A stretch of DNA of 5,459 nt, taken from positions 1 through 5,459 of the forward strand of contig RFZH01000161.1 of assembly GCA_009920815.1 (NCBI GenBank), read 5' to 3'. Below the pieces are notes generated by a model that made no database searches, was not told the origin of the DNA, and was given only the letters and a program-made list of their open reading frames with translations. A program made the translations under genes and the position numbers. This document shows, piece after piece, positions 4,860 through 5,459 of the stretch (the stretch's first letter is position 1; each line of letters opens with the position of its first letter). The DNA is from Paracoccaceae bacterium (GTDB lineage Bacteria > Pseudomonadota > Alphaproteobacteria > Rhodobacterales > Rhodobacteraceae).

Positions 4860-5459
4860 TTATGGCGTTCTAGAAAGAATTTCTTCTATTAATGGATTTA
4901 TAATGTGCGGATGCGTCAGTGGTGCCATGTGACCCCCTTCAGCATATTTATGATATTGCCATTTCGGAATGTTTGATTGGAAGAGGGCCTGCAACTCAAG
5001 AATTGATGTCACAGTATTTTCACTAAATAAAAGAGATGTATTTCTCGGTAGTTTTGCCTTCCACATGTCTATAGGTGTGGTTTCATTCATAACACAATCC
5101 CATTCGTGGTAATTAGGCTTCAACGCTGAAACAAACTTGGTCTGCCTTAGTTCATCCATTGCACGCCAACTCCCTTCGCCATTCCAATAATCAGCGAAGT
5201 ATTCAGCAGCTATTTCCCATGATCCAATATCGCCATTTTGTTTTATGACATTGCGTAGATTATCTGCTTCTTTGTAACCTGCGCTCTGGCTGTCTTGGGC
5301 AAGTAAATAGAAGGGATTTGGCTCAATTAAAATTAGCCGCTTTACTTTATCGCGATGTCTTAGGGCCGCCATCATAGCGACGCTACCACCAAATGAATGA
5401 CCAATTATCGTTATATCATTTTGGTTGTGGACAAATTGATCAATGAGGGCCGCTTGATC
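4860..5459 (-). CDS. Alpha/beta hydrolase, partial at right edge
   Basis: The frame is open from the right edge, so the N terminus is missing. The 199 visible residues are the C-terminal two thirds of an alpha/beta-fold hydrolase. The nucleophile elbow IGHSFGGSV contains the catalytic serine (codon 5394-5396), followed by the LILIEPNPF strand after the first helix. A cap-like region holds FADYWNGEGSW, and the C-terminal GGHMAPLTHPHIINPLI supplies the catalytic histidine. The acid is not obvious: LLFSENTVTS, where an Asp is often found, has Glu and Asn instead. This pattern is that of esterase/C-C hydrolase-like members rather than lipases with signal peptides. The internal ATG at 5375 lies after the nucleophile elbow and is not a start. 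The small gene at 4804 lies 55 bp downstream on the same strand. With the neighbouring hydratase it could form a catabolic set, but the substrate is unknown. Confidence 0.9.
   Translation of the reverse strand, partial: DQAALIDQFVHNQNDITIIGHSFGGSVAMMAALRHRDKVKRLILIEPNPFYLLAQDSQSAGYKEADNLRNVIKQNGDIGSWEIAAEYFADYWNGEGSWRAMDELRQTKFVSALKPNYHEWDCVMNETTPIDMWKAKLPRNTSLLFSENTVTSILELQALFQSNIPKWQYHKYAEGGHMAPLTHPHIINPLIEEILSRTP

Overview
The window looks like an alphaproteobacterial chromosome, most likely Rhodobacterales or a relative. The basis is a GC-rich glnB-glnA nitrogen operon, an upstream gene resembling the Hint-domain proteins common in that order, and a TTAA-N7-TTAAC element that fits the alphaproteobacterial CtrA box. 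The genus cannot be told from the sequence alone.

Left part (1-2760), core-like and all transcribed on the minus strand. A GC-rich flank with small repeats holds no supported gene. A strong intrinsic terminator for glnA follows at 171-204. glnA (type I glutamine synthetase, 230-1636) and glnB (PII signalling protein, 1665-2003) are 28 bp apart in the order glnB then glnA. PII reports nitrogen and carbon status and controls, through the adenylylation cascade, the enzyme made by the next gene. Both modification tyrosines are present (GlnB Tyr51, GlnA Tyr397). The leader upstream of glnB holds several dyads and a small T-tailed hairpin. Further upstream lies a short degenerate Hint-like gene (2209-2757).

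Middle (2758-3346). An intergenic stretch contains the candidate CtrA box. A complete tRNA-Leu(UAG) gene with encoded CCA lies at 2997-3081. About 260 bp with no convincing gene follow, holding direct repeats, an alternating CG tract and competing inverted repeats.

Right part (3347-5459), accessory-like. Base composition falls clearly: 40 of 60 bases are G or C at 541-600, against 21 of 60 at 5221-5280. A doubtful small ORF is followed by a plus-strand hydratase/decarboxylase-like member of the fumarylacetoacetate hydrolase superfamily. On the opposite strand, converging on it, are an alpha/beta hydrolase cut by the right edge and a small protein that may have an EthD-like fold. Hydrolase plus 2-keto-4-pentenoate-hydratase-type enzyme suggests a catabolic module. 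Its position just past the 3' end of a tRNA, with lower GC, suggests an acquired island, but no integrase or att repeat is visible. No clearly new defence system or mobile element can be supported here.
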